A stretch of DNA of 64,000 nucleotides, from the NCBI GenBank assembly GCA_016719785.1, contig JADJYJ010000004.1:348159-412158 (forward strand), written 5' to 3'. Below, in pieces: positions 45,009 through 54,781 of the stretch. The DNA comes from Candidatus Amarolinea dominans. GTDB lineage: Bacteria > Chloroflexota > Anaerolineae > SSC4 > Amarolineaceae. Position 1 is the first letter of the stretch, and the number at the start of each line of letters is the position of its first letter. The position numbers were made by a program, and so were the translations under genes. The notes beneath the pieces are model-generated. The model was not told where the DNA came from, made no database searches, and was given only the letters and a program-made list of their open reading frames with translations.

Positions 45009-48000
45009 ATGACCAGGTTGCGCATCTCTCTCTGGGCTTGCGGTTTGTTTGCCCTCTCCCTCACTTTTCTCCCCACCCTGGCTGCCGGGCGACCCGCGCC
45101 GGCCCTGGCCCCACCCGCGCCGCCGATCCTCAGCGAAACGGTTTCGATCAACGGCCTGCACGGCTGGACCGCTGCGCAGGGCAATCATCTGAAGCTCTTC
45201 GATGTCGCGCTGGACGAAAACCTGAATCGCATCTACGTACAGGGCATTCTGACCGCGGGCATCGCGGTGATTGACGGCGCTACCGACACCCTGATCGGCA
45301 GCCTGAGCAGCGGCGGCAGCGACAACGACTTCAATCGCCCCTACCTGGCGGTTCATCCCACCAACGGCATGCTTTACATGGCCGGTTATGGCAACCACAT
45401 CCTGCGCCGTATTGACCCGGCCACCAACACCGTCACGGCCGAGGCCAGTCTGGCCGCTGATCCGGTAGGCGTGATCGTGGATGCGGCCACCAGCCGCGTC
45501 TTCGTCAGCCTGCAAACCACCGGCAAGGTGGCCGTCTACGATGCCACCACCCTGGCCCTGCTCGCCACGGTTGACCTGGGCGCCGATCGCATCGGCGGCC
45601 TGGCCCTGGACAGTGCGGCCCAACGCCTGTACGTGGTACACAGCAGCGCGCCCACGGCCGCCACTCCGCTCTATGTCATCAACACCGCCACCCTGGCGCA
45701 GCTACCGTCGCTCACCGTCAACAACGCCGGCGGCGCGCCCTTCAACTTCGTGGATGTTGACCCGGCCAGCGGCCGCCTCTTCCTCACCACCTCCAACCGC
45801 CTGTTCATCTTGAACAGCAGCGGCGCCCAGCTTGCCAGCACGCTCCTGCCCGCGGACGCCAAGCAGCCCCGCTTCTGGACCGCCACCGGCAAGGTCTACG
45901 TCGTTTCCCGCGACGGCATCTCCCCCATTCGCAGCAGCCTGTCCGTGCTCGATGCCAGCACCGGCGCGCTCGAACAGCAGCTCGACCTGCAGACTGGCGG
46001 CGCGCAGCGCATGGTGCTGAACCGCACCACCGGCAAAATCTACACCGCCGGCATGGAGTACACCCAGGTTGCGGTGGTCAACGCGCTGACCGTCAGCCTG
46101 AACGGCCTGCTCGACATCGGCAACGCGGTCGAAGATGTCGCGGTCGCGCCCACCGACGGCACGGTTTATCTGACCAATCGCCTGGGCGGTAGCACGCTGA
46201 TGATCTACCGGCCCGGCAGCGGCGCCTGGAACGAACTGACCACCGGCGGCTGGCCCACCGCGGTGGATGTGGACACCGCGCTGAACCGACTCTTCGTTCT
46301 TAGCCACTACGACGGCGCCGTCACCGCCTATGCCCTGGCGCCCGACCCGCTCAACCCGACGCTCCTGGGCAGCGTCAACCTGGGCTTGACCGACACCGAG
46401 GACGCGCTGAGCAATCAGACTGTGGATAGCACGCACCACCGTGTCATCACCACGCATCCGGAGCGCGACCGGGTAGTCATCGTGGATGGCAGCAGTCTGA
46501 GCGTGGCCGCGACCATCAGCGATGTGCCGAGCTTCACCTACAGCCCGCAGGGTACCGCCGGCCCCGGGCACCTGCAGCCGGCTGTGGACGAAAGCCTCAA
46601 CAAGCTCTACGTGCTGGTGTCACGCCAGCACAAGGTGGATGTTTTCGACGGCAACGCCAACTACGCCTACCTGCGCACCCTCGATCTGAGCAGCCAGCAA
46701 TGGGGCTGGAGCAATGCGTTCGCCGATCATGTCATCTTCGCGGACAGCAGCCGTCACCGCCTGCACATCGGCCCCATCCTGATTGACACCACCACCGACA
46801 CTGTGACCGGCCTGCTGCCGGCCGGCCGCGGCAGCATTGTGGTTGACCTGGATGCAGCCAACAACCGGCTGTTGACCCTGGACGTCGCAACAACCAGCGC
46901 CCAGGCAGCCGTCCGCGGCCCGCGGTTGACCGGCCGCCCGCGCCAGCCAGCCGGCGCGGCCGCCTCGGTCTGGCGCCTCTACACGATTGACGCCAGCAGT
47001 TTCAGCCTGATCTCGCAGACCGATCTGCGCAGCCTGACCTATGTGCCGCCCTACACCGGTCTCGACGCCAGCCACCAGCGCTTCATTGCCGGCTACATGC
47101 AGCGGGCCGAGGTAGACATCTACGGCCTGGACGGCGCCGCGGCCACATCCACGCCCACGGCAACCGTTGGAGCGCCAACTGCCACGCCCACGCGCACCCC
47201 AACTGCCGCCGGAGCGACCGCGACGCCCACGCGTACTCCCACCGCCACGGCCGCCGGCCCGACCGCCACGCCAACCGCCACGCCAGACGAAACCACCTGC
47301 GTGGTAGATGTCAACGGCAACGGCATCGGTGACATCGTGGACATCATGGGCACGACGGTCAATCCAGCCTGTCACAGCTACCTGCCGATCGTCGCCAGCC
47401 GCTGGAACCTGTCCTGGCCCGGCGCCACCCCCACGACGACGCCATCATCTACGCCGACCCGCACGCCCACCAATGCGCCTGGCTCTACCGCGACGCCCAC
47501 GCCGACGGGCAGTCACGGCGTGGACCCGCACTGGGGGCCGGAACATCAGGCCACCTTCAGCACGCACATCGCGAGCGGCGTCGTCGGGCGCAACCTGGCC
47601 GTAGATGCCGCTAATCGTCTGCACATCATGTGGGGCGAGATCAACGGCACTGTCTACGACGCGCTCTACAGCCGCTCCACCGATGGCGGCGTCACCTGGT
47701 CATCGCCGCTGGATGTGGCGAACAGCACATTCCCGGCCACCGGTCCCAACCTGGTCATCGGGCCAGATGGCACACTGCACAGCATGTGGCACGACCGGCG
47801 CAGCGGCGGCGCAGATCGTCTGTACTACAGCCGTTCAACCGACGCCGGCTTGAGTTGGGGGGCGCCGCGCGACCTCACCGGCGCGTCCACCCGCAAGGTT
47901 GGCAGCTTCAGCTTCTCGCTCGATCTGCAGAACCGCCTGCACCTGGCCTGGCACTACGGCGATCCAAGCAGCGACACGACGCCCACCGAGGTTTACTACA

Positions 48001-48689
48001 TGCGCTCCACCGACGGCGGCAGCACCTTCGGCGCCCGTCAAAAGCTCAACCAGGGCAGTGGCCATGCCGCGTTCCCGCGCTTTTCTGTGGAAGGCGTCAA
48101 CGGCAACCTGCTGGCGATTGCCTGGCGCGACAACCGCGCCAACCCGGACTGGGATACCTACGTGGCGGTTTCGACGGACGGCGGGCAGACCTTCGCCGAG
48201 CGCGTCGGTGCGGCCACGGCCGAGCGTGACTGGGACCCGGAGGCGATCGTGGACACGAGCGGAGTGATTCACCTGGGGATCATGACCACGCATCCCCCCC
48301 ACGCCAGCGTGGACTACCGCCGTTCAACGGACCAGGGGCAGAGCTGGAGCGTCAGCGTCACCCTGTCCGAGGCCAGCAGCCGTTTCCCCTTCTGGGCGCC
48401 GGACAATCCGCACGGCGTGATCTGGCTTTTCTGGAAGGATGAGCGCGATTTTCTGACCCCGGCCTGCCCGGAGCCTGAGCGCTGCGCGGACATTGCCGGC
48501 AAATACTCCAGCGACGGCGGGCTGACCTGGAGCGCGCAGGAGTTCGTGACTGATCTGGAGAGTGTGGAGGTCAAGTTCCCCTCGTTGATCGTGGGGCCGG
48601 ACGGGCGTCCGCATGCCTTGTGGAGCGATCGGCGCAGCGGGTCCGAGGTTGAGAATGTCTACGTGCGCAGTCGCCTCAGCGCACCTTGA
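45009..48689 (+). CDS. Secreted protein with YncE-like and sialidase-like beta-propellers
   Basis: 1226 residues. Signal peptide (ISLWACGLFALSLTFLPTLA). Residues about 60-710 are YVTN/YncE-type propeller repeats (NRIYVQGILTAGIAVIDGAT, AVHPTNGMLYMAG). A Thr-Pro linker (about 715-760) leads to a dockerin-like calcium loop, DVNGNGIGDIVDIMG, and SYLPIVASRW, then a second Thr-Pro linker, and about 840-1226 is a BNR/sialidase-like propeller (YSRSTDGGVTWSSPLD, YYMRSTDGGSTFG, YRRSTDQGQSW). It is probably cell-surface or extracellular. The ATG at 45009 is chosen because the signal peptide begins there; 23 upstream codons are in a repeat-derived stretch. Confidence 0.88.
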   Translation: MTRLRISLWACGLFALSLTFLPTLAAGRPAPALAPPAPPILSETVSINGLHGWTAAQGNHLKLFDVALDENLNRIYVQGILTAGIAVIDGATDTLIGSLSSGGSDNDFNRPYLAVHPTNGMLYMAGYGNHILRRIDPATNTVTAEASLAADPVGVIVDAATSRVFVSLQTTGKVAVYDATTLALLATVDLGADRIGGLALDSAAQRLYVVHSSAPTAATPLYVINTATLAQLPSLTVNNAGGAPFNFVDVDPASGRLFLTTSNRLFILNSSGAQLASTLLPADAKQPRFWTATGKVYVVSRDGISPIRSSLSVLDASTGALEQQLDLQTGGAQRMVLNRTTGKIYTAGMEYTQVAVVNALTVSLNGLLDIGNAVEDVAVAPTDGTVYLTNRLGGSTLMIYRPGSGAWNELTTGGWPTAVDVDTALNRLFVLSHYDGAVTAYALAPDPLNPTLLGSVNLGLTDTEDALSNQTVDSTHHRVITTHPERDRVVIVDGSSLSVAATISDVPSFTYSPQGTAGPGHLQPAVDESLNKLYVLVSRQHKVDVFDGNANYAYLRTLDLSSQQWGWSNAFADHVIFADSSRHRLHIGPILIDTTTDTVTGLLPAGRGSIVVDLDAANNRLLTLDVATTSAQAAVRGPRLTGRPRQPAGAAASVWRLYTIDASSFSLISQTDLRSLTYVPPYTGLDASHQRFIAGYMQRAEVDIYGLDGAAATSTPTATVGAPTATPTRTPTAAGATATPTRTPTATAAGPTATPTATPDETTCVVDVNGNGIGDIVDIMGTTVNPACHSYLPIVASRWNLSWPGATPTTTPSSTPTRTPTNAPGSTATPTPTGSHGVDPHWGPEHQATFSTHIASGVVGRNLAVDAANRLHIMWGEINGTVYDALYSRSTDGGVTWSSPLDVANSTFPATGPNLVIGPDGTLHSMWHDRRSGGADRLYYSRSTDAGLSWGAPRDLTGASTRKVGSFSFSLDLQNRLHLAWHYGDPSSDTTPTEVYYMRSTDGGSTFGARQKLNQGSGHAAFPRFSVEGVNGNLLAIAWRDNRANPDWDTYVAVSTDGGQTFAERVGAATAERDWDPEAIVDTSGVIHLGIMTTHPPHASVDYRRSTDQGQSWSVSVTLSEASSRFPFWAPDNPHGVIWLFWKDERDFLTPACPEPERCADIAGKYSSDGGLTWSAQEFVTDLESVEVKFPSLIVGPDGRPHALWSDRRSGSEVENVYVRSRLSAP

Positions 48690-49343
48690 GCAGAGAGCGC
48701 CGTCACGCCGGAGGGCCGCTTGACCTCTCGTTTCATACGGGCACTCCTTCGCGCCGGATGTTGATCAAGAATGGGCTCTGCTCGTTTCGTGGGGGGGGGG
48801 GGGGGGCCGAGCGATCAGAGTATACCATATTGACCGTCTCGCGGCGAACGGCGCAGGAGTAGCGCTCTCCGCGTCCGTGCGCTTGCGCAGGAATTCCAAA
48901 TGTACCCGGAATGGCTGCCCGTAAATGGGCCTGCGCTCCTCGTTCGGGCGGTTTTGGCCCAAAATCCCTGAGATAGGTGGGCAGCAAGAGGGATTGTGGG
49001 CGTTGGAAAGCTGCATTTGGAAATGCGGCGCCCCGTAAGGGCGCCTTGACTTGAGCGAGCGATGCCCCCCACACCCGTCGTCCCGTGGGCGATTGAATGA
49101 GGCCGCCCTGAGCGCAATCCGTCGCCATACCACGACCCGGGGGATGGATTCAACCGTCCCTACGGGACGGATACGGCTCGTGCGATGATGGCTAAGGTCA
49201 GGTGTCCCTACGGGACGCGTCGCGCCCACCAGGACGGCCTGGCGCTGGCCAGTCACATGGATGGCTACATTTGGAACTGCTGGGAGTAGCGATCTCCGCG
49301 TCCGTGCGCTTGCGCCGCGCCACGTCGGCGACGGACGAGAGCA
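48690..49343. repeat. Gene-free repeat-rich stretch with a 16-G tract
   Basis: No supportable gene. It holds a run of 16 G (48791-48806). A GGAGTAGCG-[C/A]-TCTCCGCG block extended to about 34 bp occurs twice, near 48851 and 49281. TGGCTACATTTGGAACTGCTG at 49261-49281 is the end sequence of the MITE-like element at 36742. GTCCCTACGGGAC palindromes lie near 49157 and 49203, and a GGCGCC-type hairpin near 49025-49047. It looks like a landing site of small non-coding repeats. Confidence 0.6.
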
Positions 49344-49372
49344 TTGCCAAAATCGTCTCTACCAGATATAAT
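49344..49372 (+). promoter_or_regulatory. Promoter of the toxin-antitoxin pair
   Basis: TTGCCA (49344-49349), 17 bp, TATAAT (49367-49372), 42 bp before the antitoxin ATG. Confidence 0.6.
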
Positions 49373-49414
49373 GCCCACCAATAAGGCGAACAGGGTGTCA
49401 ATGCGAGGTCTATC

Positions 49415-49654
49415 ATGAGCACAGCTTCCATCCGTGAACAACTGAGCCGAAAACTCAACGAGCTGCCCGACGACATCGTCGCTGAGATCGCTGACTTCAC
49501 AGCCTTCATTCTGGCCAGGCATCGGCTTCCCATGCCATACCTCGAGTGGACCGAGGGGCAATGGCGGGCGATGGCGCTTAGCCAATTTCTACGAGATGCA
49601 GACGGCGACGTTGAGTACACGATCAACGACGCCGAAGAGGTGTACGTCCAATGA
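49415..49654 (+). CDS. Antitoxin-like protein paired with PemK/MazF toxin
   Basis: 79 residues. The N-terminus, SIREQLSRKLNELPDDIVAEIADFTAFI, is the helix pair of DUF2281-like antitoxins that often precede a PemK/MazF gene, followed by an acidic tail ending in DAEEVYVQ. It overlaps the toxin start by 4 bp (ATGA), the standard coupled arrangement. It likely neutralises the toxin and represses the operon; no DNA-binding fold is obvious from sequence alone. Confidence 0.75.
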   Translation: MSTASIREQLSRKLNELPDDIVAEIADFTAFILARHRLPMPYLEWTEGQWRAMALSQFLRDADGDVEYTINDAEEVYVQ

Positions 49655-49992
49655 GACCGGGAGACCTCGTGCTCGTTCGTTTTCCCCAAACCGACCTGCG
49701 GACCGGAAAGCTCCGTCCCGCCCTGGTTGTTGCGTTGGCACCTGGCCCGTACTCTGACGTTTTGTTGGCTTTAGTGACCTCGCGTGAGCACCAGGTCATT
49801 CCAGGCTTCGATGAGGTCATTCAACCCACGGATCCCGATTTTCCCCTCAGCCGTCTCAAAATACGTTCTGTGATTCGCCTTGCCCGTCTTGCCACTGTAG
49901 ATCCTGCCATCATCGAAGCCCGGTTGGGTAGTATCTCGCCTGACCGACTTGCGCGCATCCGCAACCGTTTGACTTCCTGGCTGAAGCCGTAA
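49651..49992 (+). CDS. PemK/MazF family mRNA interferase toxin
   Basis: 113 residues. RPGDLVLVRFPQTDLRTGKLRPALVV is the conserved N-terminal motif of PemK/MazF toxins; the Arg in RPALVV is part of the active region. LALVTSREH and DPDFPLSRLKIRSVIRLARLATV complete the fold. These toxins cleave mRNA at short specific sites. Overlap with the antitoxin is 4 bp. Only half-site differences from well-studied members are seen, so activity is likely but unproven. Confidence 0.9.
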   Translation: MRPGDLVLVRFPQTDLRTGKLRPALVVALAPGPYSDVLLALVTSREHQVIPGFDEVIQPTDPDFPLSRLKIRSVIRLARLATVDPAIIEARLGSISPDRLARIRNRLTSWLKP

Positions 49993-50048
49993 TCCTACCT
50001 TCTCACTTTGCTCCCTCCAGCACTTCGCCTGTCACCGGCCAGGTTCGT

Positions 50049-50076
50049 TTGACTTTTGCCCCTCTCTGCCTATAAT
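50049..50076 (+). promoter_or_regulatory. Strong promoter of the second radical SAM gene
   Basis: TTGACT (50049-50054), 16 bp, TATAAT (50071-50076). The start site near 50083 lies before the chosen ATG at 50180, giving a leader of about 97 bases. Confidence 0.65.
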
Positions 50077-50179
50077 CGGGCGATATCCTCTGCTTGTCCA
50101 GATGATCGAGCTTTTTCTGGGCAGACAATCGCCGGCCCCGTGGGCGGTTCAGGAATTCATACCACAGGAAGATTCGTTC

Positions 50180-51631
50180 ATGCCAATCCGCAAAATTTAT
50201 CTTGTGCAGCCCGGTCGCGATGGGCGCTTCTTGGGCCGCGGCACCATGGCGCCCTACACCTTGATGCGCCTGGCTTCACTCGTCCCGGACGCGGTGGAGG
50301 TGCAGATCATTGATGAGGACCTGCAGCCGCTGCCGTTCGACGAACTGGGGCCGCAAGACCTGGTGGGCATCACCGCCAAAACCCTGCAGATTGACCGGGC
50401 GCGCTGGATCGCCACGCGCGCGCAAGCGCGCGGCGCCAAAGTCATCATCGGCGGCGCGCACGCCACGCTGGCGCCAGACGAAGTGGCAGCCTGGGCCGAT
50501 TGCGTTGCCGTGGGTGAAGCCTATCGCACCTGGCCCCAGATGATTGCCGATTTCGACCGGGGCCAACTGCAGTCGTCCTACGTGGACACAGAATGGGCCA
50601 ACCTCGATTTCCTGCCGCCCCTGGCCGACCGAGTGCTGCGCCAGGTGGACGAAAAACGTCGCTACTGGACGCCGTACCTGGAGATTACGCGCGGCTGTCC
50701 GCGCAGTTGCACCTTCTGCACCGCCATCCGGGTTTCGGGCGCGGTCATGCGCCTGCGCCCGGTGGAGCAAGTCGTCGAAGAGATCGAGCGCCGCGGCATC
50801 AAGCGCTTTTTCCTGACCGATGACAACTTCGGCCTGAACTTCCGCTTGCATCCTGAGTACATGGAACAGCTTTTCAAGGCGCTGGCCCGGCTGCCGCTGC
50901 ACGGCTGGACCTGCCAGGCCGAGCTGCTGGTGGGCGATTATCCCGACCTGCTCAAACTGGCGCGACAGGCGCACCTGGACAAGTTCTTCATTGGCTTCGA
51001 GAGCGCCAATCCAAACAATCGGCGTGAACTGGGCGGCAAGGCCAAGGGCAACGTCGAACGTTACCGCGAGGTCATTCAGCGCGTCCACGACGCGGGCATC
51101 GGCGTGGTGGGCCTCTTTGTTTTCGGCTTCGATGGTGACACGCCGCAGATCTTCCAAAGCACCTATGACTTCATGCGCAGCAGCGATCTTGACAGCTTCA
51201 GCATCACCGTCCTGACGCCCTACGTGGGCACGCCGCAGCGCGCCAAGTGGATCGAGGAAAATCGGCTGCTTCCCGGCGTGCCCTGGTCACTGTACGATAC
51301 CAACCATGTCACCTATTACCCGGCCCAGATGACCCATCAGCAATTGGCCCAGGGCTACGACTGGCTGTCGCGCAAACTGTACGGCTGGAACGGCATCGCC
51401 AGCCGCGGCCTGCGCCAGCTCATGCGCCATCCGCTGCGCGACTGGCCGCGCAAAGCCTTCGCCAGCTTCAGCACCGACTTCGGCTATCGTCTCGAATGTA
51501 ATCACCGCGAGTGGGTGCCGGCCAGCGACGGCATCGGCCACCGGGTGCGCAACAGCATCCAGCGGGGATTCCCCTCGCAGGGCGGCGGCGAGATGACGAC
51601 CTCAGAGGCACGCGACGCTGCCACGGGTTGA
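50180..51631 (+). CDS. B12-binding radical SAM protein
   Basis: 483 residues. The N-terminal cobalamin-binding domain has VQIIDEDLQPLPF and VIIGGAHATLAPDEVAAWAD; the radical SAM core begins with EITRGCPRSCTFC (CxxxCxxC) near residue 180, then FFLTDDNFGLNF and FIGFESANPNN. It is the same superfamily as the gene at 1-1281 but a different subgroup. The extended frame to 50102 has no supporting ribosome site, while AGGAAGA precedes 50180. Members methylate or rearrange lipids, hopanoids or peptides; the substrate here is unknown. Confidence 0.9.
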   Translation: MPIRKIYLVQPGRDGRFLGRGTMAPYTLMRLASLVPDAVEVQIIDEDLQPLPFDELGPQDLVGITAKTLQIDRARWIATRAQARGAKVIIGGAHATLAPDEVAAWADCVAVGEAYRTWPQMIADFDRGQLQSSYVDTEWANLDFLPPLADRVLRQVDEKRRYWTPYLEITRGCPRSCTFCTAIRVSGAVMRLRPVEQVVEEIERRGIKRFFLTDDNFGLNFRLHPEYMEQLFKALARLPLHGWTCQAELLVGDYPDLLKLARQAHLDKFFIGFESANPNNRRELGGKAKGNVERYREVIQRVHDAGIGVVGLFVFGFDGDTPQIFQSTYDFMRSSDLDSFSITVLTPYVGTPQRAKWIEENRLLPGVPWSLYDTNHVTYYPAQMTHQQLAQGYDWLSRKLYGWNGIASRGLRQLMRHPLRDWPRKAFASFSTDFGYRLECNHREWVPASDGIGHRVRNSIQRGFPSQGGGEMTTSEARDAATG

Positions 51632-51800
51632 CGTCGTGAAGTCCATTGGCCCCTGCGAGGGTTGTTGGCCGGACAATCGCCCAACCTTGCGCAGGCCCGC
51701 CGGGTAAGGAGCGGGTGCCGGGGAGGGCGCTGTCGGCTTGCCCGGCGATTCGAGCGGCAGCCAGCCTGCGCAAGGGGAGGACGGACCGTACGCAAACGAA

Positions 51801-51827
51801 AGAGGGTGCGCAATATGCGCACCCTCT
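51801..51827. terminator. Perfect 11-bp hairpin
   Basis: AGAGGGTGCGC and GCGCACCCTCT around an AATAT loop, 170 bp after the radical SAM gene, with A-rich bases to its left. Probably a terminator. The surrounding 51632-52143 shows no gene. Confidence 0.6.
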
Positions 51828-52059
51828 CGCTTACGATACATCATACGGGGAGCTTCTTGATCCATCAGGGGTCTCCAATTAGGGAATCTACAGTTCGAAT
51901 GGTACCAGCGCAAGATGACGATTGAGATAACAAACGCGCGGATGAGGCTGACAGATTTGTCAGGAAAGCGCCGAGCGGTCATCAAGCGGGCCGCAGCGCC
52001 CTGTCCATCTGCACCGTAGGAAAAACACGCCTTGTGGCGAATCCAACGGCGCGTCACGC

Positions 52060-52091
52060 GAACAGGGAGCGTCTCGCGACGCTCCCTGTTC
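52060..52091. terminator. Perfect 14-bp hairpin downstream of mscL
   Basis: GAACAGGGAGCGTC (52060-52073) pairs with GACGCTCCCTGTTC (52078-52091) around TCGC, 53 bp beyond the mscL stop on the minus strand. Confidence 0.6.
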
Positions 52092-52143
52092 TTGTCTGCA
52101 CCTGCGATTCGGCTGCTATCTCGTTTACACGAGGCGGTGCAGG

Positions 52144-52449
52144 TTACTTCTTGCCTGCGCTCGCCACTGCCTCGTCTTTGAGCACGTGCGTGAAGAACCA
52201 ATAGACCAAGTACGCAATCAGGATGAAATCAATGGTAACGCCGATGAAATGACCCATCTTCAACGCAATGGGGCCGAGGTTCCACACGGCATCGCGCCAA
52301 GCGCCGCCGGGAATGAAAAACGTCAGAATCGGCATGATGATGTCCTCAACCAGCGCCGACACCCAGGCGTTGAGCTTGCCGCCGATGATGACGGCGATGG
52401 CAAGGCCGATCACGCCCCACTTGTTCATGAACGCAATGAAACCCTTCAC
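52144..52449 (-). CDS. mscL: Large-conductance mechanosensitive channel MscL
   Basis: 101 residues, short for the family (usually 120-150). The GFIAFMNKWGVIGLAIAVIIGGKLNAWV segment is TM1 with its gating glycines, then VEDIIMPILTFF, and TM2 is GVTIDFILIAYLVYWFF, followed by a truncated Lys-containing tail. It is a pentameric inner-membrane tension valve that protects from osmotic downshock. GGAGGG is 6 bp before a GTG at 52449; the longer ATG-started frame lacks such a site and would add a non-homologous front. Confidence 0.88.
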   Translation of the reverse strand: MKGFIAFMNKWGVIGLAIAVIIGGKLNAWVSALVEDIIMPILTFFIPGGAWRDAVWNLGPIALKMGHFIGVTIDFILIAYLVYWFFTHVLKDEAVASAGKK

Positions 52450-52566
52450 TTGTACCCTCCAAAACATGTAGATTCTCTTTGTGTCTCGGAAACACGATTC
52501 AAGCATAACGCCCATCCGTAACAGTCCACATGACGATTTTGAGTCAGGCTGGCAGCGCGCCCGATT

Positions 52567-52596
52567 TTGGTACCGTTTTCCTGCGGCTGGTATAAT
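52567..52596 (+). promoter_or_regulatory. Promoter of the AAA-ATPase-like gene
   Basis: TTGGTA (52567-52572), 18 bp, TATAAT (52591-52596), about 66 bp before the ATG at 52663. Confidence 0.5.
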
Positions 52597-52662
52597 TCCA
52601 GAAACCCCGGCTTCCCCAGGGAAATGAGACGTGATGGGGGTGAGAGAGATGAGGAGGAAGCC

Positions 52663-54447
52663 ATGAAGTTTCCGTATGGTATCAGTGATTTCGTGAAGGT
52701 GATGAGCGAAGGCTATTTCTATGTGGATCGCACCGACTGCATCCCGCTGCTGGAAGACCTGGGCGACCAGCTTCTCTTCCTGCGCCCGCGGCGCTTCGGC
52801 AAGTCGCTGCTGCTTTCCATGCTGGCGAACTATTACGACGTGGCCAACGCCGATCAGTTCGAGTCGTTGTTCGGTCGCCTGGCGATCGGCCGCGCGCCCA
52901 CCCCGCTACACAATCAGTATTTTGTCATGCGCTGGGATTTTTCGCTGGTAGCCGCGTACGGCGGCGCTGGCGAGATCGCCCGGTCGCTGCACGATCATGT
53001 AAACGAACGCATTCGTGATTTTGCTGTTTACTACCAATCCTGGCTAACCCAAGCCATCGAAATCTATCCAGACAATGCGGTGGCGTCTTTCCAGTCGGCG
53101 CTGACAGCCATGCGCCACACTCCTTACAAGCTCTACCTGTTGATTGACGAGTACGACAACTTCGCCAACGAACTGGCGATGGGCGGGCAGCCGGCCGGCC
53201 GGGCACGCTACGACGCGCTGCTGCGCGGGGAAGGCGCGCTCAAAACCCTCTTCAAGGCGGTCAAGGGCGGGGCCAGCGGCTTTGGCGTGGACCGCGTCTT
53301 CATCACCGGCGTCTCGCCCGTGGTTCTGAGCGATCTCACCAGCGGTTACAACGTCTCGGAGACGATTACCCTGCAGCCGGAGTTCAATGACCTGTGCGGC
53401 TTTCGTGAGGATGAAATCGCCGCCACCTTGCGTCAGATCACAGCGACCTGCGGGTGGGCCGCGGCGCAGGCGGATGAGGCCCTGGAGATGGTGCGCACCT
53501 TCTACAACGGCTATCGTTTCACCACGAACATGGCGGCCGAGCGCATCTACAATCCCACCCTGGCGCTCTACTTCTTCAAACATTTCCAGCGCGCCTGCGG
53601 TTATCCCGAAAACATGCTCGACAGCAACCTGGCCATGGACCGCGGCAAGATCGCGTACATCGCCAGCCTGCCAGGCGGCGGCCAGATCATTCTCGACGCG
53701 GTCAACGGCGCGCCGGTGTTGGCGGTTTCGGCCCTGGCTGACCGCTTTGGGGTGGAGGACATGCTGATGGCGGTCAAGGACGCGCCGTTCATGGCCTCGT
53801 TCCTCACCTACTTCGGCGTCCTCACCCTCGGCGGACGCACGGCCTCCGGACAGCTGATGCTGACGATTCCAAACCTGGTGGCGCGCAGGTTGTACGTGGA
53901 GCGCATCCAGGACCTGCTGCTGCCCGATCGCGGCGCCCTGGATGAAGGACGGCAGGCAGCGGAGTTGTTCTGCCAAACCGGCAATCTGCAGCCGCTGTGC
54001 GACTTCATCGAGCGGCGTTATTACCCCGTGTTCGACAACCGGGACTACCGCTGGGCGAACGAGTTGACGGTCAAGACCACGTTCCTGACCCTGCTCTTCA
54101 ATGACATCGCCTACATCATGGATTCGGAGACCGCGCTGGCGCGCACCTACGCGGACCTGACCATGATCGTGCGGCCGGAGATGCGCCAGTATGAGCTGCT
54201 CGACATCCTGCTGGAGTTCAAGTACGTGCCCCTGAAAGAGGCGGAGCTGACCGGCGCGGCCGCGCGCGCGCTCAGCGCAGATGCCGTGGCTGAACTGCCG
54301 CTGGTCAAGGCCCGGCTGGCGGAAGCGCTGGCGATTCTGCCGCGGACCCGCGCCGGTCTGCTGGCGCGTCACGGCGAGCGCCTGCGCCTGCGAACCTACG
54401 CGGTCGTGTCGTTGGGGTTCGACCGGCTGGTGTGGGTGGAAGTGTAA
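52663..54447 (+). CDS. AAA-ATPase-like protein with PD-(D/E)XK nuclease domain
   Basis: 594 residues. It starts with the family hallmark PYGISDFVKVMSEGYFYVDRT and a Walker A-like RPRRFGKSLLLSML (about residues 40-55), the AAA-ATPase-like domain. Walker B-like LLIDEYDNF is near 160. The C-terminus has a PD-(D/E)XK nuclease pattern with DILLEFKYV near 520, where the Asp and E-x-K are the catalytic set. AGGAGG is 5 bp before the ATG. Such genes are numerous and variable in Chloroflexota and Bacteroidetes genomes; the role is unknown and may be in DNA maintenance or conflict. The next two small genes follow within 31 and 67 bp. Confidence 0.85.
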   Translation: MKFPYGISDFVKVMSEGYFYVDRTDCIPLLEDLGDQLLFLRPRRFGKSLLLSMLANYYDVANADQFESLFGRLAIGRAPTPLHNQYFVMRWDFSLVAAYGGAGEIARSLHDHVNERIRDFAVYYQSWLTQAIEIYPDNAVASFQSALTAMRHTPYKLYLLIDEYDNFANELAMGGQPAGRARYDALLRGEGALKTLFKAVKGGASGFGVDRVFITGVSPVVLSDLTSGYNVSETITLQPEFNDLCGFREDEIAATLRQITATCGWAAAQADEALEMVRTFYNGYRFTTNMAAERIYNPTLALYFFKHFQRACGYPENMLDSNLAMDRGKIAYIASLPGGGQIILDAVNGAPVLAVSALADRFGVEDMLMAVKDAPFMASFLTYFGVLTLGGRTASGQLMLTIPNLVARRLYVERIQDLLLPDRGALDEGRQAAELFCQTGNLQPLCDFIERRYYPVFDNRDYRWANELTVKTTFLTLLFNDIAYIMDSETALARTYADLTMIVRPEMRQYELLDILLEFKYVPLKEAELTGAAARALSADAVAELPLVKARLAEALAILPRTRAGLLARHGERLRLRTYAVVSLGFDRLVWVEV

Positions 54448-54478
54448 ACCCTTTTCAATCGCAAGCAAGGAGAATCAG

Positions 54479-54781
54479 ATGGATGCATTGAAACAAGAGG
54501 TGCGGCAGGCATGGGAAGAACGCGTCATCGAAGCGCAGACGAAGATCTGGGAGACCATCGAACCTGAGTTGGCGCGGTGGCAGTATGAAATGATGATTGC
54601 CCAACGCCTGTTGAGCAAAGCGCAGGACCAGGCCGGCCGTGAAACCTGGCAAGCCCAGGTGGATGTCTACCAGATGTTGGTCATCGAGGCCGAGAATGAC
54701 CTGGAAAAGGAGCAGGAAGAACTGGCGCTCTGCGAAGCCATGATCGCAGAGATTGACGCCGATCTGGCTGCCAGTGATTGA
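54479..54781 (+). CDS. Small coiled-coil protein of unknown function
   Basis: 100 residues, all helical, with heptad-like stretches, rich in Glu, Gln and Ala (RQAWEERVIEAQTKIWETIE, DLEKEQEELALCEAMIAEID). AAGGAG is 7 bp before the ATG, a good ribosome site, so it is very probably translated. It lies 31 bp after the AAA-ATPase-like gene and 67 bp before a YgiT-type zinc finger gene. I do not recognise a family. It may be a partner of either neighbour. Confidence 0.6.
   Translation: MDALKQEVRQAWEERVIEAQTKIWETIEPELARWQYEMMIAQRLLSKAQDQAGRETWQAQVDVYQMLVIEAENDLEKEQEELALCEAMIAEIDADLAASD

Noticed and set aside
48733..49256. Minus-strand frames in the repeat-rich gap
   Set aside because: Translate dispersed repeats and the poly-G tract; composition not protein-like.
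51602..52201. Minus-strand 199-codon frame between the radical SAM gene and mscL
   Set aside because: Overlaps two perfect hairpins, no ribosome site and no family resemblance.
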